Assembly: GCF_004005845.1 (NCBI RefSeq)
Contig: NZ_SADE01000003.1
Location: 310,001 to 374,000, forward strand
Length of the DNA: 64,000 nt
Origin: Hwanghaeella grinnelliae
Lineage (GTDB): Bacteria; Pseudomonadota; Alphaproteobacteria; UBA8366; Aestuariispiraceae
Direction: 5' to 3'
How positions within the stretch are numbered: the first letter of the stretch is position 1; every line of letters starts with the position of its first letter. The translations under genes and the position numbers were made by a program. The notes below the pieces were generated by a model, which worked only from the letters and a program-made list of their open reading frames with translations, did not search any database and was not told the DNA's origin. Below are positions 53,070 to 60,590 of the stretch, one piece after another.

Positions 53070-53375
53070 ATGTCTGCTGTATTTTTGAGCTACGTCCTAA
53101 TTGCAATACTTTGGGCGATAGTTTTGCTGCGAGACAAAATAATTTTTGTAGTTGGTTTTATTGTTGGGAAGCGAATCTTGCATCAGAAGTCCCGAAAAAC
53201 AGACATTGGGTTTACAGTTATATTTGGATCTGTAGCCGCCTTACTTGCAGCAGTATTGCTTGTCCCCACATTACCCTACCACTTCACAATGCTCGTCTTC
53301 CTTATTGCTCTGCTTTGTGGTGCGATTACGGCTGGAATTGGTGGAACGGAAGAATGGCGGCAAAATCGATCATAA
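53070..53375 (+). CDS. Membrane protein, candidate immunity partner (copy A)
   Basis: 101 residues from ATG 53070, with AAAGGAAAA upstream, 13 nt after the toxin tail. Three membrane helices are predicted (about 5-30, 48-66, 72-92) with a basic loop that includes KSRKTDIGFTVIF. Homologous over its whole length to the protein at 54640-54945. By position it protects against the preceding hydrophobic toxin tail, which fits a membrane-acting toxin. No known family is recalled. Confidence 0.6.
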   Translation: MSAVFLSYVLIAILWAIVLLRDKIIFVVGFIVGKRILHQKSRKTDIGFTVIFGSVAALLAAVLLVPTLPYHFTMLVFLIALLCGAITAGIGGTEEWRQNRS

Positions 53376-53755
53376 TCGAAATTACGGTGATCGGCATTAC
53401 GCCAATGACGGTGATGGTGGGGTCGAGTGCCGGAGGGGGCAGGATCCTACGCTAAGCTCTTTTCGGCCATCTGTATTCGCCGGTTAGCAGGATATGGCAT
53501 TTACGGTGACAGTTTACTTATTTTTTTATTTCTTCAAGTCCAACCAGCGAACAGTTCCACACGTCCAATTAATTAAGTAAACTGTCACCGTAACACTGTC
53601 ACGGTAACACTAAGTCCAACCAGCGAACAGTTCCAACAGTCCAACTAATTAAGTAAACTGTCACAGTAACATCCGGACCCCAAAAATGAAAAGGGGATCG
53701 TGATTGAAACTATTCGAACTATCCTTGATGTATTTGGCAATTAGGGAGGTGGTCA
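53376..53755. other. Repeat-filled gap, no gene
   Basis: 380 bp containing degenerate ATTACGGTGA motifs (53388-53420), one complete type A palindromic element (53501-53593) and a second half element (53594-53670). No supported gene. A short frame just before 53744 could be a last scrap of a toxin but is too short to judge. Confidence 0.6.
53501..53593. repeat. Palindromic repeat element, type A
   Basis: Perfect 20-bp terminal inverted repeats (53501-53520 and 53574-53593) with a 53-bp core containing CAAGTCCAACCAGCGAACAG. The arms match those of the type B element at 47812-47897, while the core differs. A partial copy with the same core follows directly (53594-53670), and another lies at 55041-55113. 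Confidence 0.88.
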
Positions 53756-54220
53756 GTGAAACTAATTAGGGATGCCTACAACGCTGTAAAAGTCGGCACT
53801 ATGGCTACAAATGCATGGGAAGCTGTATCTAGGTCAGATCTGGAGAAAGCCAACAACCTAATCAATTATCTGCCTATTCGAGACGAAAGCCTCCCTCCAA
53901 ATGTTTTGTTAATTAAAGCTTGTATAAAGCATAGAGTGAGAGCTTTTCAGGACGCCAAAACGATTTTCGAATTGTGCTGGCAAAAGATCGAATCGGATAA
54001 AAAACTAACAGACTACGACAAGATATATCTCAAATGCTATTTGTGGTTCAGTGCGGAAATGACTTTGAAAGCCCTAAAGTCTCGCAACCCAAATGAAGAG
54101 TATGAAAACGTCGTACCAATCGATTTTTCCCTGGCGGACCTTCGAAAAGTCAACCCACGATGGAAGAGAAACTTTCCACTGCGGTCACATAAAGATTGGC
54201 AGCTATGCGGAGAAACGTAA
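53756..54220 (+). CDS. Hypothetical helical protein in toxin island
   Basis: 154 residues from GTG 53756 with a strong GGGAGGT ribosome site. All-helical and AT-rich: LIRDAYNAVKVGTMATNAWE, LEKANNLINYLPIRDESLPP, and KIYLKCYLWFSAEMTLKALK. The helices suggest tetratricopeptide-like packing. No family is recognised. It stands between two toxin-immunity pairs with repeat elements on both sides, so it may be an orphan immunity protein whose toxin was lost, but this is a guess from place only. Confidence 0.55.
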   Translation: MKLIRDAYNAVKVGTMATNAWEAVSRSDLEKANNLINYLPIRDESLPPNVLLIKACIKHRVRAFQDAKTIFELCWQKIESDKKLTDYDKIYLKCYLWFSAEMTLKALKSRNPNEEYENVVPIDFSLADLRKVNPRWKRNFPLRSHKDWQLCGET

Positions 54221-54261
54221 GGTGGATTCACAAGGTCTTCACCGAAGCGCGCAGTGCGGAA

Positions 54262-54280
54262 TTACGGTGACAGTTAACTT
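54262..54280. repeat. Single arm of palindromic element
   Basis: TTACGGTGACAGTTAACTT matches the arms of the type A element. It stands immediately before the truncated toxin tail, which begins a few bases later, so an element insertion or recombination at the arm probably removed the RHS core. Confidence 0.65.
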
Positions 54281-54290
54281 ATTACTCTTT

Positions 54291-54628
54291 TAGCCGCTGG
54301 TGGTTTGGCTGTGGCAGGAGCTGTCTTGGCGGGAACTGGGGTCGGGCTGCCAGCTGGAATTACATTTGAAGCTGCAGCAGGAACTGCCGCTTTTGCCGGT
54401 GGTCTAAGCAAGGGGATCGGCGCGGGATTTACCACCGCAGCCCATCTGGCCGCGTCATATGCTACTGGTGACCCTGGTCACATCGGTCCAGCGATATTCA
54501 GTGGGGTGGCAGGTCTCGTCCCGACGGTCTTGAGAAAACCACTAAAAGGAATAGCTGCCTATTTCCAAGATAAGATTGCGGGCCATGCTTCGGAAACAGT
54601 CGGATATGGCAACATTCCAGAAAAATGA
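54291..54628 (+). pseudogene. Truncated glycine-rich toxin tail (copy B)
   Basis: The frame reads LAAGGLAVAGAVLAGTGVGL, then FAGGLSKGIGAGFTTAAHLA and ends AYFQDKIAGHASETVGYGNI. It is homologous to the tail of copy A over about 110 residues, with all glycine-rich helices and the ending preserved. The RHS core and start are missing, cut at a repeat arm. The TGA overlaps an ATG, but the immunity-type partner probably starts 12 nt later. Confidence 0.65.
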
Positions 54629-54639
54629 AGGAACTAAAA

Positions 54640-54945
54640 ATGTCTGTCTCAATATTGGGGTATGTAGCTCTACTTTTTCTCTGGCTCATATGGTTAGGTA
54701 GATACAAGATAGTTTCGTTGTTTGGTTTTCTTTTTCGGAAAAAACGTACCTATCGGAAATCACTAAAGGCTGACATTGGAATAACAGTTACACTTTCGAC
54801 TATTGCATCTATACACACGATTGCTGTCTTCGAAGTGCCGGTCTCGGCGGACATAATCGTAGGGATGACTGTAGTTGGCATAATACTTGGCTGTATCATT
54901 ACCGGCTTAGGTGTACGTGAAGAGTGGGAACTCAATGAGCCTTAA
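54640..54945 (+). CDS. Membrane protein, candidate immunity partner (copy B)
   Basis: 101 residues from ATG 54640, with AAGGA 7 nt upstream; an ATG at 54625 is also in frame. Same length and layout as the protein at 53070-53375: opening helix with LGYVALLFLWLIWLGRYKIV, basic loop with KSLKADIGITV, then two more helices and an acidic end (GVREEWELNEP, compared with GGTEEWRQNRS). The gene is still open although its toxin has lost its core, as expected for protective genes. Confidence 0.6.
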   Translation: MSVSILGYVALLFLWLIWLGRYKIVSLFGFLFRKKRTYRKSLKADIGITVTLSTIASIHTIAVFEVPVSADIIVGMTVVGIILGCIITGLGVREEWELNEP

Positions 54946-55010
54946 GAAGTAACCTTTACAGTGATGGTGTAGAGTGTCGGTGGCAGTGCATTAAATAGCA
55001 ACACCTGAGC

Positions 55011-55040
55011 TCAACCTAGACACGCTCGACCATATCGAAA
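55011..55040 (+). pseudogene. Tiny RHS core remnant, copy 4
   Basis: CTCAACCTAGACACGCTCGA with the following CCATATCGA matches the left end of RHS copy 3 (51668 onward). It is cut by the palindromic repeat that begins at 55041. CAGTGCATTAA stands just before both copies, so they share a junction. Confidence 0.55.
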
Positions 55041-55205
55041 TACGGTGACAGTTAACTTATTACTCTTTCTTCAAGTCCAACCAGCGAACAATTCCAACAG
55101 TCCAACTAATTAGTAATTACAGCGACAGTTTACTTATTTTTCTATCCGCACATCGCGCCAGACAACGGTAGCTTCAGTCGAAATAGTTAAGTAAACCGCC
55201 ACCGG
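55041..55205. repeat. Two adjacent palindromic elements (types A and B, degenerate)
   Basis: 55041-55113 has the type A arm and core (CAAGTCCAACCAGCGAACAA). 55119-55205 has the type B arm and core (CTATCCGCACATCGCGCCAG) and ends with a degraded right arm. These mark the right end of the toxin island; base composition becomes GC-rich after this point. Confidence 0.75.
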
Positions 55206-55325
55206 AATACTCACCGGAATACTGCGGAATAATCCACCGGCCCGCGCCACCGCGATGATTCCGGCGGAATCCTTGGATTTTCGATCCCGAGGGACCCCGG
55301 CTTCCGGGTCAGAAGCCTTGCCGCG

Positions 55326-56234
55326 TCACGCGACTTTGGCGGGCGCGGTGCCGGCGGCCTCACGAAGCCAGTTTCGGAAAGCGCGGACGGCGGGGCGGTC
55401 CAGGCGTTCGGGACGGCAGACCAGCAGCCAGGAATCGGGGCGTTCGGCGACAATGCCAAAGGGCGCCACCAGCCGGCGTTCCACCTTCAAATCCGGCATG
55501 GCGAAGGGGCGCAAGCCCATGGCGACCCCCTGCCCTTCCATCGCCGCCTCATACGCCAGGATATAGCTGTCGACCGTGATCGCTTCGCTTTCCACCGCCG
55601 CTTCCACCCCGGCCTTCTTGAACCAGGTCGGCCAGTCCTGCGGCGAGGTATAGATTTTCAGCAGCGGGAAACGGTGCAGATCCTCCGGCCGGCTGATGCC
55701 GTTCTTGCCGCCCAGCAGTTTCGGACTGCATAGCGGCGTGACCGCGGCACGGGCGAGCACTTCCCGGTGGACGCTGGGGTCACTTGGGGTTTGCAGGACG
55801 ATGCCGAGATCGGCATGTTCCGCATCGAAATCCCAGGAAACGCGCGAGGTTTCCAACCGCACCTTGATATCCGGGAAACGTTGCTGGAAATCGTAGAGCC
55901 GCGGGATCAGCCAGTTCACCGCCATGGTGATATAGACCTGGACGGTCAGTTCCTTGGGGCTTTCCATCGCCCGGACCAGTTCCGTCCCTTCCGCGATCCG
56001 GTCCAGCGCGTCCCGCAGGACGGGGAAATAGAGCCGGCCGGCTTCGGTCAACGAAACCGATTGCGGACCGCGCTTGAACAGCAGAACGCCCAATTGAGCC
56101 TCAAGCGATTTCACCTGATGGCTGATGGCCGAATGGGTGACGGAGAGCTCCTCCGCCGCAGCGCGGAAACTCAAAAGCCGGGCGGCCGCCTCGAAGGCTT
56201 TCGCAGCGCTGAGCGATGGCAGTTTGCGGGGCAT
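55326..56234 (-). CDS. LysR-family regulator (GcvA-like)
   Basis: 302 residues. N-terminal winged helix (LPSLSAAKAFEAAARLLSFR, AAEELSVTHSAISHQVKSLE, LGVLLFKRGPQSVSLTEAG) of the GcvA/AmpR branch and a substrate-binding-like effector domain. It is divergent from the MttB-family operon with 190 bp between starts, so it is the likely regulator of those methylated-amine genes. The effector may be a methylated amine or glycine derivative, which is inference from context. Confidence 0.9.
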   Translation of the reverse strand: MPRKLPSLSAAKAFEAAARLLSFRAAAEELSVTHSAISHQVKSLEAQLGVLLFKRGPQSVSLTEAGRLYFPVLRDALDRIAEGTELVRAMESPKELTVQVYITMAVNWLIPRLYDFQQRFPDIKVRLETSRVSWDFDAEHADLGIVLQTPSDPSVHREVLARAAVTPLCSPKLLGGKNGISRPEDLHRFPLLKIYTSPQDWPTWFKKAGVEAAVESEAITVDSYILAYEAAMEGQGVAMGLRPFAMPDLKVERRLVAPFGIVAERPDSWLLVCRPERLDRPAVRAFRNWLREAAGTAPAKVA

Positions 56235-56424
56235 GGGCCGTTAGCTCCCCTCACATTAGATGTCCATGAAACACCCGGAAATGCCTGCAAATGCTGCGAC
56301 GCAACATTCCACACATTCGGATAAGGTTAGTTGAATTCAAGTCGAAGTGAGAATCAATCGTTTGCTGAAAAATCGCGATCGGGAGGACGTTTCGGGAAAT
56401 AAAAATATAGGGTGGGATGTTCAA

Positions 56425-58044
56425 ATGGCCGACCTGTTGATGCCTGACGATGCCGATTCTTCCGCTGATTCTTCCGCCGATTCCAGCGCTGGAAAAAGGC
56501 CGGCGAGACGGTTGGGCGGCCGCGCCGCCCGCAAGGCGATCCGATCCGCGCCGCTGGCGGCGGATAAACGCGCGATCCGGCCCGGCCTGGAAGGCGGCCG
56601 CTATCAACCGTTGACCGGTCATGACATCGAAAAAATTCACCATGCTGCCCTGGACGTCCTTGAACAGATCGGGCTCGCCGATGCGATTCCCAGTTGCCGC
56701 GATCTTGTTCTCGCCGCCGGCGGTTCTCTATCCCCACAGGGACGCCTTCTGTTCCCCAGGGCCCTGGTCGAAGACACGATCGCCAGCGCCGCGCGAAATT
56801 TCCCGCTTTACGCCCGCGACCCGCGCCACGACATGGAACCGTGGGGCGACAAGGTCTATTTCGGCACGGCGGGCGCGGCGGTTCATATGATCGACGCCAG
56901 GACAGGCGCCTATCGGGAATCGACCAGCGCCGATCTCTATGATCTGGCCCGCATGGCCGACGCGTTGGACAACATTCATTTCTTCCAGCGCATGGTCGTC
57001 TGCCGCGACCTGCCCGACCCGTTGGAGATGGATTTCAACACCTGTTACGCCGCGGTCAGCGGGACGTCAAAACATGTGGGCGCAAGCTGGGTGCATCCGG
57101 ACCATCTGGCGGTCAGCATGGAAATGCTGCACGCCATCGCGGGCGGGGAGAAGCAATGGCGCGACCGGCCCTTCGTCAGCATGTCCTGCTGTTTCGTGGT
57201 GCCGCCGCTGAAATTCGCGGAAGACGCCTGCAGTACGATGGAACTGGGCGTGCGCGAGGGCATGCCGATCCTGCTGCTGGCGGCGGGCCAGGCGGGCGCG
57301 ACCAGCCCGGCGGCGCTGGCCGGCGCGGTGGTTCAGGAAGTGGCGGAGGTCCTGGCCGGCCTGGTCTATGTCAATCTGATCAAACCCAGCCATCCCTGCA
57401 TCTTCGGCACCTGGCCCTTCGTCAGCGACCTGCGGACCGGCGCCATGTCGGGCGGCAGCGGGGAACAGGCGTTGTTGATGTCGGCCTGCGCCCAGATGGC
57501 CCGGTTCTATGACCTGACCGGCGGCGTCTGTGCCGGGATGAGCGACGCCAAGATGCCCGACGCCCAGGCGGGATACGAGAAAGGCTACAACCACGCGCTG
57601 GTCGGCAATTCCGGCGCCAACCTTGTTTACGAATCCGCCGGGATGCATGCCAGCCTGCTAGGCGCCTGCCTGGAAAGCATGGTGATCGACAATGACAGTA
57701 TCGGCGGGGCGTTGCGCACGGTGGCGGGAATCCGGGTCGACGATGAGAGCATTTCGGTCGAGGCGATGCGCGATGTCTGCACCACGGGGCCGGGCCATTA
57801 CCTGGGTCACGCCCAGACCCTGGACCTGATGCAATCGGAATACGCCTATCCGGTGATCGGCTGCCGGGCCAGCCCGAAGGAATGGGTCGAACAGGGATCG
57901 CCCACCATCATCGACCGGGCGGAAAAGAAAGTGGCGGAAATTCTCACCACGCATTTCCCCCGGCATATTTCCGATGAGTTGGACGCGGACCTGCGCGACC
58001 GCTTCCCGGTCCGCCTTGACCGTGCCAGGATGATGCCGACCTAA
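56425..58044 (+). CDS. MttB-family (trimethylamine/glycine betaine) methyltransferase, non-pyrrolysine
   Basis: 539 residues from ATG 56425. A low-complexity ADSS repeat follows the start (three 12-bp units, 56452-56487), then the MttB TIM-barrel: LTGHDIEKIHHAALDVLEQI, LYARDPRHDMEPWGDKVYFG and GGSGEQALLMSACAQMARFY. The whole frame is open without an internal TAG, so no pyrrolysine is used. Non-pyrrolysine members transfer methyl from glycine betaine or other quaternary amines to a corrinoid protein. No corrinoid protein gene is adjacent. A dehydrogenase for methylated glycines follows 44 nt downstream, fitting betaine or dimethylglycine use. Confidence 0.88.
   Translation: MADLLMPDDADSSADSSADSSAGKRPARRLGGRAARKAIRSAPLAADKRAIRPGLEGGRYQPLTGHDIEKIHHAALDVLEQIGLADAIPSCRDLVLAAGGSLSPQGRLLFPRALVEDTIASAARNFPLYARDPRHDMEPWGDKVYFGTAGAAVHMIDARTGAYRESTSADLYDLARMADALDNIHFFQRMVVCRDLPDPLEMDFNTCYAAVSGTSKHVGASWVHPDHLAVSMEMLHAIAGGEKQWRDRPFVSMSCCFVVPPLKFAEDACSTMELGVREGMPILLLAAGQAGATSPAALAGAVVQEVAEVLAGLVYVNLIKPSHPCIFGTWPFVSDLRTGAMSGGSGEQALLMSACAQMARFYDLTGGVCAGMSDAKMPDAQAGYEKGYNHALVGNSGANLVYESAGMHASLLGACLESMVIDNDSIGGALRTVAGIRVDDESISVEAMRDVCTTGPGHYLGHAQTLDLMQSEYAYPVIGCRASPKEWVEQGSPTIIDRAEKKVAEILTTHFPRHISDELDADLRDRFPVRLDRARMMPT
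56452..56487. repeat. Three 12-bp tandem units encoding ADSS
   Basis: GCCGATTCTTCC and two close variants in a row keep frame and lengthen an acidic/serine N-terminal tail of the methyltransferase. Confidence 0.75.
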
Positions 58045-58088
58045 CACCAATTTTCAGAGTGCGATTGCGTAAGCAGGGGGAGAATTTC

Positions 58089-60515
58089 ATGCGGGATCAT
58101 GCGCGGGTCGTCATCGTCGGCGGGGGCATCATGGGCTGCGGCCTGCTCTATCACCTGGCGGAGGAAGGCTGGACCGACTCCCTGCTGATCGAGAAGGGCG
58201 AACTGACCTCAGGCTCCACCTGGCACGCGGCGGGTCAGTGCCCCAACTTCGTCGCCGATTATTCCATGGCGATGATCCACCATTACAGCAACACGCTTTA
58301 TCCCACGCTTGAGGAAAAGACCGGGCAATACGTTTCCTGGCACGGCTGCGGCGGCATCCGCTTCGCGACGAACGAGGCCGAACTGGACTGGTTCAAACAT
58401 GTGGAAGGCGTCAGCAAGATGATCGGCTTCCGCATGCAGATCGTCGGGCCGGACGAGATCAATCGCATCAACCCCTTCGTCGACACGACCGGCGTGCTGG
58501 CCGGGGCCTGGACCCTGGATGACGGCCATGTGGACCCGGCCGGCTGCTGCAACGCGCTGGCCAAGGGCGCGCGCGACATGGGCGCGGAAATCATCCGCAA
58601 CAACCGGGTGCTGGAGATCAACCAGTTGCCGAGCGGCGAATGGCAAGTGGTGACCGAACAGGGCACCGTCACTTGCGAGCATGTGGTGAACGCCGCCGGC
58701 TGCTATGCCCGCAAGGTGGCGGAGATGGCGGGCGTGGATGTGCCGATCACCAATATGACGCACCATTACATCGTCACCGACCCGATCCAGGAATTCCTCG
58801 ACCGCGATGAGGAAATGGTGGTGATGCGCGACCCCTATCCCTCCTCCTATTACCGGCAGGAACAGAAGGCCGGCCTGATCGGGATTTACGAGACTGAAAA
58901 CGCCAAGGAAGCCTGGGCCGAACGCGGCGGCTTCCCGGAATGGGAGTCGGAAAACGAGCTGTTCACCGAGGAGCTGGACCGCATCATGCCCTGGATCGAG
59001 CGCGTCATGGAACGCATGCCGATCTTCGCCAATGCGGGCATCAAGCGCATCGTCAACGGCGCCATCCCGCATACGCCGGACGCCAACCCGCTGCTGGGCC
59101 CGGCGGGCGGCTTGAAGAATTACTGGATGTGCAACGGGGCCTCCATCGGCATCGCCCAGGGGGCCGGTTGCGGCAAGTATCTGGCGCAATGGATGGTGCA
59201 TGGGGAGGCGGATATCAACATGGCCGGCCTCGACCCGCGCCGCTTCGGCCCCTATGCGAACGAGGTCCATGTGCGGGAGCGGTCTTTCGAGGACTACACC
59301 CATATGTACGCCCTGCACCTGCCCGGTGAGGAACGGCCCGCCGGGCGCGGCGCGCGCACCTCCAGCCTCTACACCATCCTCAAGCAAAAAGGCGCGCTCT
59401 ATGCCCCCACCTTCGGCTGGGAACGCCCGAAATATTTCTCCCCCGACGGGCGGGAGGAGGAAATCACCTTCAAGCACAACAACGGTTTCGACGCGGTGGC
59501 GGCGGAATGCAAGGGCGTGATGGACGCGGCCGGGGTCTGCGACCTCTCAGGCTTCGCGAAATTCGATGTAACCGGGGCAGGCGCGGAAGCGTTTCTCGAC
59601 CGGCTCGTCGCCAACAAAATCCCGAAACGCAAAGGCGGGATCGGCCTCTGCCATTTTCTGAACGAGCATGGGCGGATCGAAGGCGAATGCACCATCACGC
59701 GACTTGCCGACGACCGGTTCTATCTGCTGTCCGGCGCCGCGGCGGAAATCCGCGATTTCGATTGGCTGACCCAGCATGTCCTCCCCCGTGAGGACGTGAC
59801 GATCGCCAACATCACCGACGATTGGGGCAACCTCGTCCTCGCCGGGCCGAAGGCGCGCGACATCCTGGCGAGCCTTACCGACGCGGACCTGTCCAACGAA
59901 AGCTTCAAATGGCTGACCGGGCAGGAGGTCGTGATAGCGGGCGTCGCCTTGCGCGCGCTGCGCGTCAACTATGTCGGCGAATTGGGGTGGGAGCTTCACG
60001 CGCCCATGGCCGACCTGCCGAAACTCTATATGGCGATCGAGGAAGCGGGCCGCCCCTTGGGCCTCGTTGATTTCGGCACCTATGCGGTCAACGCCATGCG
60101 GATCGAAAAAGCCTATAAGGGCTACGCGGCGGAAATGACGAACGAGATAACCATGATCGAAGCCGACATGCTCCGCTTCTGCCGTTTCGACAAGGAAGAC
60201 TTCATCGGCAAAGCCGCCACCCAACAGCGCAAGCAGGATGGTGTGGCCCAACAACTTGTCTATTGCGAATTGGAACCGGGCGACAGCGACGCACGCGGCG
60301 GCGAAGCCGTCATGGCGGGCGACCAAAACATCGGCATCACCACCTCAGGCGGTTTCGGCCACCGGACAGGCAAGAGCCTCGTCTTCGCCTATGTGAAACC
60401 GGACTTCGTTGCGCCGGGAACGACATTCGATGTGCTGGTGCTGGGGCAGGCGCGCAAGGCGACCGTGTTGGCGGAACCGGTTTATGATAAGGGGAATCAG
60501 CGGTTGAAACAGTAG
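58089..60515 (+). CDS. Dimethylglycine/sarcosine dehydrogenase-like flavoprotein (second copy)
   Basis: 808 residues from ATG 58089, with GGGGGAGA upstream. Same build as the protein at 12189-14672: FAD fold ([20 protein letters not shown]), covalent-flavin His context (TSGSTWHAAGQCPNF), middle DAO domain, and C-terminal GcvT-like folate domain ([34 protein letters not shown]). The active-site surroundings differ (QCPNFVADYS instead of [10 protein letters not shown]), so the substrates may differ. Placed 44 nt after the MttB-family gene, it may act on the demethylated product. Confidence 0.88.
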   Translation: MRDHARVVIVGGGIMGCGLLYHLAEEGWTDSLLIEKGELTSGSTWHAAGQCPNFVADYSMAMIHHYSNTLYPTLEEKTGQYVSWHGCGGIRFATNEAELDWFKHVEGVSKMIGFRMQIVGPDEINRINPFVDTTGVLAGAWTLDDGHVDPAGCCNALAKGARDMGAEIIRNNRVLEINQLPSGEWQVVTEQGTVTCEHVVNAAGCYARKVAEMAGVDVPITNMTHHYIVTDPIQEFLDRDEEMVVMRDPYPSSYYRQEQKAGLIGIYETENAKEAWAERGGFPEWESENELFTEELDRIMPWIERVMERMPIFANAGIKRIVNGAIPHTPDANPLLGPAGGLKNYWMCNGASIGIAQGAGCGKYLAQWMVHGEADINMAGLDPRRFGPYANEVHVRERSFEDYTHMYALHLPGEERPAGRGARTSSLYTILKQKGALYAPTFGWERPKYFSPDGREEEITFKHNNGFDAVAAECKGVMDAAGVCDLSGFAKFDVTGAGAEAFLDRLVANKIPKRKGGIGLCHFLNEHGRIEGECTITRLADDRFYLLSGAAAEIRDFDWLTQHVLPREDVTIANITDDWGNLVLAGPKARDILASLTDADLSNESFKWLTGQEVVIAGVALRALRVNYVGELGWELHAPMADLPKLYMAIEEAGRPLGLVDFGTYAVNAMRIEKAYKGYAAEMTNEITMIEADMLRFCRFDKEDFIGKAATQQRKQDGVAQQLVYCELEPGDSDARGGEAVMAGDQNIGITTSGGFGHRTGKSLVFAYVKPDFVAPGTTFDVLVLGQARKATVLAEPVYDKGNQRLKQ

Positions 60516-60590
60516 CTTTCGCTATCGACAAGAAAACAACTTTTGCTCCATCTCCGGCTACAAGGGCAAGGGCCAAGACGATAGGTCTTC

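Noticed and set aside
47812-55205. Repeated palindromes considered as a CRISPR array
   Set aside because: The units are irregularly spaced, occur as inverted pairs with conserved cores rather than unique spacers, and no cas gene is present.
56425-58044. Pyrrolysine-containing MttB
   Set aside because: The full-length frame is open with no internal TAG, so it belongs to the non-pyrrolysine branch.
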